From contig NZ_AUHB01000005.1 in NCBI RefSeq assembly GCF_000422965.1, forward strand, positions 300,829 through 364,828: a stretch of 64,000 nt of DNA. The letters run 5' to 3'. The notes beneath the pieces were generated by a model. That model had not been told where the DNA came from and did not search any database. It saw nothing but the letters and a program-made list of their open reading frames with translations. A program made the position numbers and the translations under genes. Position 1 is the first letter of the stretch. Each line of letters opens with the position of its first letter. This DNA comes from Pleomorphomonas oryzae DSM 16300 (GTDB lineage Bacteria > Pseudomonadota > Alphaproteobacteria > Rhizobiales > Pleomorphomonadaceae). Positions 28,401 through 37,959 of the stretch are shown here, in pieces.

Positions 28401-30014
28401 TCAGTAGCCCACGACATCAGGCCAGCGCAGTTCCATGCCTTGGCTGGTCAGAAGAGTTTGAAATTCGGAAAGCAGACCGGCGTCGTCCCGCACCGCATGC
28501 GGTGTCGTTGCCTTGCCGAGACAGAAGGCGGCGAGCATGCCCACCGCTTCGCCGATGTTCCATTCGATCGGGTGCAGGCGATAGCAGCCGTTGGTGATGT
28601 GGGTGGTACCGATGTTCTTGCAGGCCGGCAGCAGGTTTTGCATCCGCTGCGGCAGCAGCGCGCCAAGCGGAATTTCGAACGGACAGGATGCTACGTCGAT
28701 GAAGTTGTCGCCGCCGGTCGACGGATGCAGGTCGATCCGGTACATGCCGACGCCGACGGAGTCGCCGTAGTGCACGGCGCCGCGCTCGCCGCGGACGGCG
28801 TAGGAAAGATCCTGCTCGACGATGGTGTATTCGGCACGAATGCGGCGCGATTCCCGGATGTAGGGAGCCTGGGCGAGGCCATCGATGGTGCCGGTCACGT
28901 CGCTGCGCAGCCTGAGCCCGGGATAGCCGACGCCGCCGTCGGGGCGTGGCGCCTCGGTCTGCATCCAGTAGAGCACCGAACGCGACAGATCGGCAGCGTT
29001 GGCAAGATGCTGCCTGGCCTCTTCCTCAGGCACGCCGAAGATCGGCCCCTCGCAATAGTCGAGCAACGGCCAGTTCACCAGCGTAATGTCACTGTCGTAG
29101 GTGCCGGGAACGAAGTTGCGCCGCGCCGCGATGCGGCGGTAGATCCACAGATCATCGTCGCCCGGGGTGAGCCGCTGATCGGAGATCACCGCCATCGGAT
29201 CGTCGTCGGGATTGGGCGTAAAGGCGCTAGTGACGGTTTCGAGCGTCCGCGCGTGCGGCGATTGCCAGCTCAGCTGGTTGGCGCCCCAGAAGGACGGCCT
29301 GAGAGCCCGCCATTTTTCATAGTTGTTCGGCTTGTCGATGGTGTAGTCACCACCGTCGATGTGGTCCATGGCAAAGCAATAGGACACCGCCTGCATGTTG
29401 AGCGGCTGCGCCTTGCTTGGCGCCGTCGGCTCGCCGGTTTCGCTCTGTGCTTCAAAGCCCGTCACGAATTCGGTGCCCGAAAGGGGTAGAAGGTCGCCAG
29501 TTTCGGTGGCATCGACCACATAGCGGCCTGTCAGGGTGATCTGCTGGCCGCTGTCGCGGTGGGCGACCGTGACGGCTCGAACCCGATCGCCGTCGACGTC
29601 GACCGCCACCGGCTTGAACGGCTGAAGGACGGTGAGGCGTCCGGAGCTGCGATAGGGCGCCAGCATTGCTTCCATGACAGCCAACGATACGCGCGGTTCA
29701 GGGCAGAGGCGGCTTACCGAACCGGCCCCGGGGTTGAACTCGCGCCAGGCGCGCGCCGTCGGTGTCAGGGGATAGTTGCGCCGGTAATAGTCGCGAATCC
29801 CGTCTCTGAGTGCACGATAGCTGGCGGTGATGCCGAACTGCTCCACCCAGGATGCTTCGTCGGGGGGCACGCCCTGGCTGGTCAGCTGGCCGCCGATCCA
29901 GTCATATTCTTCGGTCATCGCCACCGTCAGTCCGGAGCGGCTTGCAGCCAGGGCACAGGCAACGCCGCCAAGACCGCCACCGATGATGACAAGATCAACC
30001 TTCAGTTCTTTCAC
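28401..30014 (-). CDS. FAD-dependent oxidoreductase (PF12831-like)
   Basis: 537 residues. The N-terminal FAD-binding GGGLGGVACALAASRSG with acidic TEEYDWIGGQLT marks the family; YVVDATETGDLLPLSG and a late CKNIGTTHITNGCYRLHPIEWNIGEA block are its other signatures. No signal peptide. GTG 30014 has AGGT seven nt upstream and begins 7 nt after the LacI stop; the longer frame (30089) overlaps LacI. It probably oxidises a hydroxyl or amine of the imported compound in the cytosol. Its place between repressor and importer is not usual for a plain sugar operon. Confidence 0.85.
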   Translation of the reverse strand: MKELKVDLVIIGGGLGGVACALAASRSGLTVAMTEEYDWIGGQLTSQGVPPDEASWVEQFGITASYRALRDGIRDYYRRNYPLTPTARAWREFNPGAGSVSRLCPEPRVSLAVMEAMLAPYRSSGRLTVLQPFKPVAVDVDGDRVRAVTVAHRDSGQQITLTGRYVVDATETGDLLPLSGTEFVTGFEAQSETGEPTAPSKAQPLNMQAVSYCFAMDHIDGGDYTIDKPNNYEKWRALRPSFWGANQLSWQSPHARTLETVTSAFTPNPDDDPMAVISDQRLTPGDDDLWIYRRIAARRNFVPGTYDSDITLVNWPLLDYCEGPIFGVPEEEARQHLANAADLSRSVLYWMQTEAPRPDGGVGYPGLRLRSDVTGTIDGLAQAPYIRESRRIRAEYTIVEQDLSYAVRGERGAVHYGDSVGVGMYRIDLHPSTGGDNFIDVASCPFEIPLGALLPQRMQNLLPACKNIGTTHITNGCYRLHPIEWNIGEAVGMLAAFCLGKATTPHAVRDDAGLLSEFQTLLTSQGMELRWPDVVGY

Positions 30015-30021
30015 AGCACAC

Positions 30022-31041
30022 CTATTGTTCGCGTTTTCTAAGAGTTTGGCCGTCGACCGTGTTCGGTCGCAGCAGGATCTGCCGCTCAACAGAACGATTC
30101 TCGATGATGGCGCTCAGGGTCCGGACGGCTTGACGCCCCATTTCCTCGCGGGGCAGTTCGAAACCGGAAAGCTGCAGCGAGGGCAGGGACAACGACGCCG
30201 CGCTGCCCATGGCGACGACAGAAAGCCGGGAGGAGAGCCGCCGGGTATCAACCTCGCGGGCAAGCGCCAGTGCGCCGTCTGCGACTTCGCAGAAAAGCAC
30301 TGTGGCGCCTGAAGCGAGTGCTCGCTCGATGATCTCCGACGGGGCGACCATTGGCGCGGTGCGGTCGCCGGTGAGGCCGAGAGTGGCTACGGCTTCACTG
30401 AAACCCTGCCAACGGTCCATCAATGACTCGGCGCCGGAGCCATCCCCGACGTAAAGAAGGTGGCTGTGCCCTAGATCATGGGCACGCCGTACCAGATCGC
30501 GCGTGACGGTGAGGTAGTCGGCGCCGACATAGGGGATTTGTTCGCTGTCGTCGTCCCGGCGACCGATCGTTACGAAGGGGTAACCGTCAGCCGCCAGCCG
30601 GGCGAGTTCGTCCCGATCCTGTTCGCGGCCGATGACGATGCAACCGTCGGCGAGGCGGAGTCGGCTTTCTTTGCGGAACAGTTTGCGTCGGCCATCTTCC
30701 ACCGGGGTGCTGGTGAAAAGCAGAAGATCATAGCCGAGACGCTCGGCTTCCCCCTCGATGCCGAGTAGGAACGGCGTGTAGAAGTCGGCCTGGGCGTTGG
30801 GAAATACCGGTTCGTAAGTGAAGACGCCGAGAAGCTGATTGCCCTTCTTGTGCATCTGACGCGCCAGGGGGTCGGCGACATAGCCTGTTCCCTGAATGAC
30901 CGCCATCACCCGCTCACGGGTCTCGGACGAAAGACGTGCCTGCTCGGCGCCACCGTTCAGGATGAGCGAGACCGCCGCTTGGCTGACGCCGGCCAGCTTG
31001 GCGATATCCCGTTGCGTCAGTCTGCCCTTGGTACGTGCCAT
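30022..31041 (-). CDS. LacI-family transcriptional regulator (system v)
   Basis: 339 residues. The N-terminal HTH and hinge are clear (LTQRDIAKLAGVSQAAVSLILNG, then RVMAVIQGTGYVADPLAR), followed by a type I periplasmic-binding-like sensor domain. It is the first gene of the system v operon, with a perfect 16-bp palindrome 15 nt upstream of its start, so it very probably represses itself and the whole downstream operon. The effector should be the imported sugar or a derivative. Confidence 0.93.
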   Translation of the reverse strand: MARTKGRLTQRDIAKLAGVSQAAVSLILNGGAEQARLSSETRERVMAVIQGTGYVADPLARQMHKKGNQLLGVFTYEPVFPNAQADFYTPFLLGIEGEAERLGYDLLLFTSTPVEDGRRKLFRKESRLRLADGCIVIGREQDRDELARLAADGYPFVTIGRRDDDSEQIPYVGADYLTVTRDLVRRAHDLGHSHLLYVGDGSGAESLMDRWQGFSEAVATLGLTGDRTAPMVAPSEIIERALASGATVLFCEVADGALALAREVDTRRLSSRLSVVAMGSAASLSLPSLQLSGFELPREEMGRQAVRTLSAIIENRSVERQILLRPNTVDGQTLRKREQ

Positions 31042-31055
31042 CTGCTAATCAACCA

Positions 31056-31104
31056 GCTAATACGTATTAGCAAGAATATTGCTCGCTGCTGGATGACTTG
31101 TCAA
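31056..31104 (-). promoter_or_regulatory. Promoter and LacI operator of system v operon
   Basis: Minus strand: -35 TTGACA (31104-31099), 17 nt, -10 CAATAT (31081-31076), then the perfect palindrome GCTAATACGTATTAGC (31056-31071) over the expected start point. Symmetry with a central CG is standard for LacI-family operators, and the regulator gene begins 15 nt downstream. Confidence 0.82.
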
Positions 31105-31845
31105 GAAGGCTTTCTTTGTGTGTTGGTCGGAGCGACAAATGGGAGCGCCGCCGGTGTTGGCGCTTGCCAATAGGCCCGCCTGCCGCCGATAACGCGTCTA
31201 CTTGATTGTTGAAGCCTCTTGCTGGAGGCGCCGCATGATCACCCCGCCGGCTTTGACGATGGGGGACTATGGCGATCGGTCCATGCATCGTTGCTAAGGA
31301 GACATGGCCTTTCTCATTGGCGCGTCAGTGGCGAAGAGGTTGGTCCCTAGAGCGCCCTTGCTCCTGGCTTGCGGTCTGTCGCTCTCCTGCGCAAGGCAGC
31401 AGAAATTAATCCACGATAGGGATCAAATTCGCCGGCGGCTGACGATGATGTAGCCACCCACGCAGTTCTTGGAAGGCGAGGGCAGAGTTCCCCCTCCCCA
31501 AGAAGCAGGAAAACGCGCCGAATTCCGACATCCCTGAGATTGCCTGATGCGATGCGAATGCCCCATGCCCAGGAGAAACAATGCTGTGCCGTAAGCGAGG
31601 TCCCGAAAATGGCTATGGTAGGCTTCCGGTGAAATGCCTACGAAAAGCGGTGGCTGAATCAAGCCTTTCCTAGCAGGCAACGCTTGACAACTTCGATATA
31701 GTCCGTGCTAAGAATTTAAGTATGCGCCGGGCATGGCAGACCATAAGCTCATAAAAGCCGGGCGTGAGGAGTGGGAACGGGCTTTTCGTAAGGCCAGTCA
31801 TCAAAGGACGGCTGTCCACGACGTCCGTCTGAAGTGGAGGTTCAC
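31105..31845. other. Intergenic region without a recognisable gene
   Basis: Between the divergent system v and system vi operons. Frames of up to 85 codons exist on the minus strand (31423-31680), but none resembles a known protein or has a good ribosome site. The segment around 31348 (CTAGAGCGC) may be a worn palindromic repeat. The right end holds the system vi promoter. Confidence 0.55.
31684..31715 (+). promoter_or_regulatory. Candidate promoter of system vi
   Basis: TTGACA (31684-31689), 18 nt, then CTAAGA (31708-31713), close to the alphaproteobacterial CTTGAC/CTATAT pattern. It would give a leader of about 125 nt before the binding-protein start. Confidence 0.45.
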
Positions 31846-32982
31846 ATGCTGAGACGCGACTTTCTGAAGTATTCCGCCGCAGGCGCCGGTCTGCTGCTGG
31901 CTGGTCCTCGTGTCGCCTTCGCGGCGCCGGGCGTCCTCGACATTTTCTTCAATAGCGACACCAACGTCATCGATTTCTGGACGCAGGTGGTAAAGCCCGG
32001 CTTCGAGGCCGCCAATTCTGGCGTGACGCTGAACCTCGTTCCCGGTGGTGGTGGCTCCGGCATCAACACGCTGGCCGATCGCGCCTATGCCGCGTTCCAG
32101 GCCAAGAAGGACCCGCAGATCGATATGCTCGAGGCGGCGATGCCCTTCTATCCGGCAGGCGCGCTTGAGGCCGGGTTGTGGGTCGACTTCGCCAAGGCGG
32201 GCCTCGCCAATTACGACAAGGTCAATCCGGTTGTCGTTCAGTCGCCGGCGCTGCTGCCCTATCGCGGCTCGCAGGTCGTGCTGATGTATAATTCCACGTT
32301 GGTCAAGGAGGTCCCGACCACCTTCGCCGACCTCGTCAAGTGGATCAAGGCCAATCCTGGTCAGTTTGCCTATTCGCGTCCGGATCTCGGCGACAGCGGT
32401 GCCTGTTTTATTGAACGCGCTCTCCAGGAAGTGACCGGCCAGAAGCCTGAACTGTTCCTGCCGGACAACTACACGGACGCCTATGCCAAGCCGATGTTCG
32501 AAAAACTCTGGCCGCTGTTGAAGGACATTCAGCCGGCCTTGTTCAATGGCGGCGAATATACGTCCGGCAACACCGCGTCGATCCAACTGCTAGCCAGCGG
32601 TGCGGTGGCGATGACGGTCGCCTGGTCGGACATGGCGCTGCAGGCGATGAGCCAGGGCGTGGTCCCCGATACGACGGCGGTTGCCCAGTTGCAGGATCTG
32701 GCATTTACCGGCGGTTTCTCCGGCATCATCGTGCCGTCCGTCGCCGGCAACAAGGATATGGCGCTGAAACTTGCCGACTACCTGATCTCGCCGGAGGTTC
32801 AGAACCACGTCGTCACCGACCTCGGTGGCTTCCCGGGCATCAAGTGGGAGTTCCTTTCCAAGGAGCTGCAGGATAAGTTCGCCAAGGTGGCGCCGAAGTC
32901 GATCCCGATCTTCCCGAGCACCTGGGAGCCGAGCCTGTTCGAGGCCTGGTATCGCAACGTCGCTTCTGGCGTCAAACGCTGA
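31846..32982 (+). CDS. Tat-exported ABC transporter substrate-binding protein (PotD/AfuA/YnjB-like)
   Basis: 378 residues. The N-terminus carries a twin-arginine signal (MLRRDFLKYSAAGAG, then a hydrophobic stretch, cleavage near AFA-AP). The mature protein is like iron, thiamine or spermidine-type receptors (NLVPGGGGSGINTLADRA, WSDMALQAMSQGV). ATG 31846 has GGAGG six nt upstream. It is the first gene of system vi. The nearby sugar-type genes suggest a carbohydrate or cyclitol ligand, unusual for this receptor class. Tat export hints that it folds, perhaps with a ligand or metal, before export. Confidence 0.87.
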   Translation: MLRRDFLKYSAAGAGLLLAGPRVAFAAPGVLDIFFNSDTNVIDFWTQVVKPGFEAANSGVTLNLVPGGGGSGINTLADRAYAAFQAKKDPQIDMLEAAMPFYPAGALEAGLWVDFAKAGLANYDKVNPVVVQSPALLPYRGSQVVLMYNSTLVKEVPTTFADLVKWIKANPGQFAYSRPDLGDSGACFIERALQEVTGQKPELFLPDNYTDAYAKPMFEKLWPLLKDIQPALFNGGEYTSGNTASIQLLASGAVAMTVAWSDMALQAMSQGVVPDTTAVAQLQDLAFTGGFSGIIVPSVAGNKDMALKLADYLISPEVQNHVVTDLGGFPGIKWEFLSKELQDKFAKVAPKSIPIFPSTWEPSLFEAWYRNVASGVKR

Positions 32983-32991
32983 GACCGATCG

Positions 32992-33858
32992 ATGAGCGCG
33001 ACCGCGATGTCGTTGCGCAACGGCTGGAGGGGATTGGCGTTCATCGCCATCCCCGTGACCGCCATTGCGATCTTTCTGTTCTATCCGGCCGCGCTCTCAA
33101 TCATCGGAACGCTGGTGCGCCCCAAGGACGGCGGCGGTTACACCTTCAGCCTGCAAAGCTACGTCTTCTTCTTCACCGACAGCTACAGCCTGACCAACCT
33201 CGGTCGCACGCTGTGGACCACGGTGGTGACGCTGATCCTGCTCGTCGCCGTGAACCTGCCCATCGCCCTCTATATGCGCTTTACCAAGGGCACGCTGGCG
33301 ACGGTGATCCAGGCTCTGGCGCTGTTTCCGATGTTCGTGCCGGGCATCATCATCTGCTATGCGCTCATCCGCTATATGGGCCCCAATGGTTGGCTGCAGA
33401 GCCTCCTCAACCTTGTGGGCTTTCATCATTACGCATCACCGCATCTGACGCCCTGGGGGCCGGTGATCGGCCTCATCTGGGACGGCATGCCGCTCACCTT
33501 GCTGATCCTGATCTCGGGCCTCTCGAACATTTCCGATGCGTCGATCGAGGCGGCGCGTGACGTCGGCGCCGGCCGGCTGCGCATCCTCGTCAGTATCATC
33601 ACGCCGGAGATCACCCACTCCTTGCTGATCGTCTCGGCATTGAATTTTCTCGGCATTTTCGGCCAGGCGTTGATGCCCTTCATGCTCGGTCCGACCAACC
33701 CCGAGATGATGGGCCCCTTCATGCTGCGCACCTTCGCCAGCGTTCGCGATCCGCTGCAGGCGTCGACCCAGGCGACCATCACCTTCCTGATCTGCTCGCT
33801 GGCCGGTGTCGCCTATGTGCGGTCGCTGGCTCGCCGCCCGCAGGAGGACCGGAAATGA
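32992..33858 (+). CDS. ABC transporter permease, PotB-like
   Basis: 288 residues, six predicted membrane segments. The EAA loop reads SIEAARDVGAGRLRILVSIITPEI. It is 9 nt after the binding-protein stop with no hairpin between, unlike the other binding-protein genes here. The stop overlaps the next permease start (ATGA). It forms half of the system vi channel. Confidence 0.9.
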   Translation: MSATAMSLRNGWRGLAFIAIPVTAIAIFLFYPAALSIIGTLVRPKDGGGYTFSLQSYVFFFTDSYSLTNLGRTLWTTVVTLILLVAVNLPIALYMRFTKGTLATVIQALALFPMFVPGIIICYALIRYMGPNGWLQSLLNLVGFHHYASPHLTPWGPVIGLIWDGMPLTLLILISGLSNISDASIEAARDVGAGRLRILVSIITPEITHSLLIVSALNFLGIFGQALMPFMLGPTNPEMMGPFMLRTFASVRDPLQASTQATITFLICSLAGVAYVRSLARRPQEDRK

Positions 33859-34673
33859 TCTTCCTGTCTACCCGGCGCTTCGACTTCTTCGGCTACGGCA
33901 TCCTGCTGTTCCTGATTTTCTTCATCGTATTGCCGGTGCTCACCGTCTTCCTGTGGGCCTTCGCCGAGCAGTGGTTCTACCCGGCGGTGTTGCCGACCAA
34001 ATGGGGGTTCCGTTTCTGGTCGCTGGTGCTGGCGCGGCCGGACGTCTGGTCCGCTCTCATCACTTCAGTCGAACTGTCGCTCACGGTGACGGCGCTGTCG
34101 GCGGTGATTTGTCTGCCGGCCGCCTATGCCTTTGCTCGCATGGAATTTCCTGGCAAATCCATGTTCATGATGTCCTTCCTGATGGCCAATGCCTTCCCGC
34201 GCTTTGCCCTCATCATCTCGATCGCCGTGCTGTTCCTGTCGCTTGATCTCGTCGGCACCTTCACCGGCGTGGTGATCATCCAGTTGCTCAATACGCTGCT
34301 GTTGATGATCTGGCTGCCGACCGCCGCTTTCAGGGCCGTTAGCCGGGAAATGGAGGAAGCCGCCCGCGACGTCGGAGCGTCGGCCTGGCAGGTATTCCGC
34401 TACGTGACGCTGCCGCAGGCTTTTCCGACCATTGCCGCGGCGCTGCTGATGACCTTCGTCTGGACCTTCTACGAGACCGAGGGCGCCTGGCTGGTCGGCG
34501 CGCCGCGCATCCGCACCATGCCGCTCCTGATGATGCAGATGATCAACAACCAACTGGTCGTCCAGTATGGCGCGGTGCTGTCGGTCATGCTGTGGGTGCC
34601 GTCGCTGGCTGCCATTCTGATGGCGCGGCGCATCATCGGCGGCGATGCTTTTGCCAAGGGGCTCGGCGGCTGA
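33855..34673 (+). CDS. ABC transporter permease, PotC-like
   Basis: 272 residues with six membrane segments; EAA loop MEEAARDVGASAWQVFRYVTLPQAFP. Upstream in-frame CAGGAGG lies inside the previous gene and serves ATG 33855. It is the partner of the permease at 32992 in system vi. Confidence 0.9.
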   Translation: MIFLSTRRFDFFGYGILLFLIFFIVLPVLTVFLWAFAEQWFYPAVLPTKWGFRFWSLVLARPDVWSALITSVELSLTVTALSAVICLPAAYAFARMEFPGKSMFMMSFLMANAFPRFALIISIAVLFLSLDLVGTFTGVVIIQLLNTLLLMIWLPTAAFRAVSREMEEAARDVGASAWQVFRYVTLPQAFPTIAAALLMTFVWTFYETEGAWLVGAPRIRTMPLLMMQMINNQLVVQYGAVLSVMLWVPSLAAILMARRIIGGDAFAKGLGG

Positions 34674-34710
34674 CTGGTGGGCCGCGACCGGATCAAACGA
34701 TAGGGTATCG

Positions 34711-35754
34711 ATGTCAACGCTCGAGCTTGAAAACGTCAGCAAGCAGTTTGGCGCCGTGTCGGCGCTGGAGCCGCTTGCCCTCCGCATCGCCGATGGCGAG
34801 CTGGTCTGCCTGCTCGGTCCCTCCGGTTCCGGCAAGTCGACGCTGCTCAGGATTATCGGCGGCTTCGAAATGCCCAGCGGTGGCAAGGTGCTGATCGATG
34901 GCGCCGACGTTGCTCGCACGCCGCCGGAAAAGCGCCCCACCGCCATGGTGTTCCAGAGCCATGCGTTGTGGAGCCATATGACGGTGGAAGGGAACGTCGG
35001 TTTCGGCCTCAAGCTGCGCGGCATGAAGAAGCCGGACATCACCGCCAAGGTCGGCGCGGCGCTCAACATGGTCGGCCTCGGCGATTACGGCACGCGTCAC
35101 CCCGCGCAACTGTCCGGCGGCCAGCGGCAGCGCGTGGCCATCGCCCGCTGTCTGGTGCTGGAACCGAAGATCCTTCTGATGGACGAGCCGTTCGCCAGTC
35201 TCGATCAGCATTTGCGCGACCGCCTGCGCGAGGAGGTCCGCCAAATCCAGAAAAAGCTCGGCATCACCACGGTCTTCGTGACGCATGGCCAGGATGAAGC
35301 ACTGTCGATCGCTGACCGCATCGTGGTGATGAGCATGGGCCGGATCGAGCAGGTGGGAACTCCAGCCGAGATCTATACCCACCCGGAGACGCCCTTCGTT
35401 GCCGGCTTCATCGGCGACATGAACATGATGAAAGCGACCGTACAGAACGGCGCCGCGTCGACCGGTGGCATCCGGTTCGAGGCCCCCATAGCCGATGGCG
35501 AGGCCCTCATCGCAGTTCGGCCGGAGGACGTGACGCTGATACCGTCTCAGGACGGGGAGGGCGCGCGCGTCCGCCGCATCGTCAATTACGGCGCAGTGCT
35601 GAAGATCGAGGCGGAGGCCGCTGACGGCGCCGTTTGGAAGGTGCAGACACTCAAGGACGTCCCCGTGACCGAAGGCGCTTACTATCGTCCGGCCGTGTCG
35701 CGCCACATCATATTCCGCGACGATCGCGCCGTACACCGGGTCGATCCGTCCTGA
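34711..35754 (+). CDS. ABC transporter ATP-binding protein, PotA/AfuC-like
   Basis: 347 residues. Walker A GPSGSGKST (36-44), Q-loop MVFQSHALWSHMTV, signature [14 protein letters not shown], Walker B ILLMDEPFASLD. The H-loop reads THGQDEA in place of the common THDQ, a small departure that keeps the His. The C-terminal TOBE domain has VRPEDVTLIP. ATG 34711 has AGGG five nt upstream; the frame continuing to 34645 overlaps the permease. It energises system vi and is convergent with the ROK gene. Confidence 0.92.
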   Translation: MSTLELENVSKQFGAVSALEPLALRIADGELVCLLGPSGSGKSTLLRIIGGFEMPSGGKVLIDGADVARTPPEKRPTAMVFQSHALWSHMTVEGNVGFGLKLRGMKKPDITAKVGAALNMVGLGDYGTRHPAQLSGGQRQRVAIARCLVLEPKILLMDEPFASLDQHLRDRLREEVRQIQKKLGITTVFVTHGQDEALSIADRIVVMSMGRIEQVGTPAEIYTHPETPFVAGFIGDMNMMKATVQNGAASTGGIRFEAPIADGEALIAVRPEDVTLIPSQDGEGARVRRIVNYGAVLKIEAEAADGAVWKVQTLKDVPVTEGAYYRPAVSRHIIFRDDRAVHRVDPS

Positions 35755-35764
35755 CGGTTGGGAC

Positions 35765-37048
35765 CTATTGGCTGTCGCTGGAGCCGTCTTCGGACAGCAA
35801 CTGCCGGAAGTAGAGGTGGCGGAAATTGTGGCTGATGTTGACGAAGATCGGCAGCATGGCCGCTCCGGTCACCGCCGCATCCTCGATCAGCTTGGCCGGC
35901 AACAGGCGCGGTAATGACCTGTCGTGTCGCGCCGCTGGAGTGGGGCGTAACGGATAGGCCCGGTCGACGAGACGCTCGACAAGGGTGCGCGGCAATGGCC
36001 CGCCGACGGCAATGAAGCCAGGGTCGTACATCACCTCGATGATGGCGGTGACGTCGCGCAGCACGTTGGCCGCATGGGCAAGCCAGTCCATCAGGCGGTG
36101 GTCACGCATGGCCAGCATCTGACCGACGAGCTGGTCGTTGAGGCTCGCCTCATCGACGCCGCAGGCGGCCGCCAGCCCTTCGAGCGACAACGGGCTTGGG
36201 CTTTGCTCGCCACCGTCGGCCGCACCATTCGACCACACGGGGTTGGCCGGAATGCCGGGTACCGGCAAAAGACCAATTTCGCCGGCATTGCCACCAGCAC
36301 CCTTGAACGGGTAGCCGTCGATGATGATGCCCGCGCCGGAACCGTGACCAACGTAGTAGTAGACGAAATTGGCCTCGCCGGCGTCCGGCCGGTGGATACG
36401 CTCGCCGATGGCAGCCGCTGTGGCGTCGTTCTCGACCAGAACCGGAATACCGGTCAGCTGCTGCAACTCTTCGGCAAACGAAGCGTCCCGCCAGGCGTCC
36501 CAGTGCTGGATGGAAAAATCGAAGTCATACACATCGGAGCCGAAGGTCGGCAGAACGAGGCCGATCCCCCAGACCTTGTCGACGGGCCAATGGTTATCTT
36601 CGAGCAGACCAAGGATGGCTGCCGATAGCGCGCGGACTGCCGAAGCCGGGCTCTTGGTGTCGAGCCTGAGCGATAGGCGGCCGCGCTCCTGACGCTTGAG
36701 GTCGAAGGCAAGGATCGAGCAGTGGTTCTGATCGAGATGAACGCCGACCGACCAACCGGCTTCGGCATTGGCCTCCAGATAGATCTGTGGTTGGCCGCGC
36801 AAGCCGGACGAGCGCCCGGCTTCCACAATCAGCTCCTGCTCAAGAAGCTCGCGGGTGATCGACGAAATCGTCTGGGGCTTCAGGCCGACGATACCGGAAA
36901 TCTCGACGCGGCTGATCGGGCCGCGCTGGAAGATGGTCTCGAACACCAGGCGACGATTATGGATGCGGGCATCCTCGATGCGGCTGCCCGCTATCAGGTC
37001 GTCTCCGTCTCGGCTCGCGCCGCCGTCCAGGCGATCCAGAATAGTCAC
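35765..37048 (-). CDS. ROK-family transcriptional regulator (system vi)
   Basis: 427 residues. Winged helix at about residues 28-85 (RVEISGIVGLKPQTISSITREL), then a ROK fold with NDATAAAIGERI, the GHGSGAGIIIDGYPFKGAGGNAGEIG block with the ROK glycine and Glu-Ile-Gly motif, and no zinc-type Cys cluster. GTG 37048 has AGGA seven nt upstream; the longer frame to 37162 overlaps the TIM-barrel gene. It is transcribed after the TIM-barrel gene on the minus strand and presumably represses systems on both sides. Confidence 0.88.
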   Translation of the reverse strand: MTILDRLDGGASRDGDDLIAGSRIEDARIHNRRLVFETIFQRGPISRVEISGIVGLKPQTISSITRELLEQELIVEAGRSSGLRGQPQIYLEANAEAGWSVGVHLDQNHCSILAFDLKRQERGRLSLRLDTKSPASAVRALSAAILGLLEDNHWPVDKVWGIGLVLPTFGSDVYDFDFSIQHWDAWRDASFAEELQQLTGIPVLVENDATAAAIGERIHRPDAGEANFVYYYVGHGSGAGIIIDGYPFKGAGGNAGEIGLLPVPGIPANPVWSNGAADGGEQSPSPLSLEGLAAACGVDEASLNDQLVGQMLAMRDHRLMDWLAHAANVLRDVTAIIEVMYDPGFIAVGGPLPRTLVERLVDRAYPLRPTPAARHDRSLPRLLPAKLIEDAAVTGAAMLPIFVNISHNFRHLYFRQLLSEDGSSDSQ

Positions 37049-37092
37049 GGCCCGTCCTTCGTCATGCGGTGATCGGCTCCGACGCCGTCGCC

Positions 37093-37959
37093 CTACAATC
37101 CAAGGCGGCGAAGGGCCTCGCGATTGCGTTTGGCGATCGGGAACGGCTTGTCGGGCGGACATGGATACATGTCCTGTTCATAGACCGCATAGCCATCAAA
37201 ATGGCGCGACGCAAGGAAATCCCGGACTTCGGCGAAGTCGATGAGACCCTTGTCGAGTTCGCACATCACCCCCGACTGGAAGCCGGTGATGAAGTCGATG
37301 TTGTCGCGCCGGATACGCTCCAGAATGACCGGATCGACATTCTTGAAATGATAGTAAGGAATGCGGTCGGCATAGCGCTTCATGAAGGCGATGGCGTCGG
37401 CGCCGGTATAGGCATGATGGCCAAAATCGAAGCAGAGGCCGACGGTCTCGGCTGGCGTTTCTTCGAGCAAGCGGATGATTTCGCCTTCGGTCTCGACGCC
37501 CGATCCGACATGCGGATGAAACACCAGGGACAGGCCGTGCTCGCCGCTGACATAGGCGGCGGCTTCCTTGACGTTGGCGACCAGCGATTTCCAGTCGGAC
37601 GAGGACAGCTCGCGGCTTTGGCCCTCGGGCGGAATGCCGGAGTCGTCCATCACCACCACCCACTCGGCGCCAACCGCTTTCAGGAGATTGCAGGTGTCGT
37701 GGAGGCGAGGCTTCAAGGTGTCCATGGCATCGCGCGGCGCCAGGAGATGGACGAGCGCGGAGCCGCAAACGTCGAGCCCCCGCTGGCCGAGTTCATCCGT
37801 CAAGCGGGCGGGGTCGGTTGGCAGATAGCCCCAGGGGCCGGTTTCGGTGGACGTGAATCCGGCATCGCGTACTTCGTCGAGGTAGCGGGTCCACGTGGTC
37901 TGACGTGGATCGTTCGCGTACCAGACGCCCCAGGCGTCCGGAGCCGTAGCCAGTTTCAT
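37093..37959 (-). CDS. Sugar phosphate isomerase/epimerase, IolE-like TIM barrel
   Basis: 288 residues, AP-endonuclease-2-like fold. Metal-ligand candidates are in the segments SLVFHPHVGSGVETEGE (His, Glu), VGLCFDFGHHAYTG (Asp, His) and YYHFKNVD (His). The Asp/His spacing and the FHPHVGS wording recall IolE/inosose dehydratase-like proteins. ATG 37959 has GGAG eight nt upstream. It is divergent from the Gfo/Idh/MocA gene, and the two together look like a cyclitol or keto-sugar route fed by system vi (inference). Confidence 0.85.
   Translation of the reverse strand: MKLATAPDAWGVWYANDPRQTTWTRYLDEVRDAGFTSTETGPWGYLPTDPARLTDELGQRGLDVCGSALVHLLAPRDAMDTLKPRLHDTCNLLKAVGAEWVVVMDDSGIPPEGQSRELSSSDWKSLVANVKEAAAYVSGEHGLSLVFHPHVGSGVETEGEIIRLLEETPAETVGLCFDFGHHAYTGADAIAFMKRYADRIPYYHFKNVDPVILERIRRDNIDFITGFQSGVMCELDKGLIDFAEVRDFLASRHFDGYAVYEQDMYPCPPDKPFPIAKRNREALRRLGL

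Noticed and set aside
31423..31680. Possible 85-residue gene on the minus strand
   Set aside because: No ribosome site, no known similarity, and an odd composition; left as intergenic.
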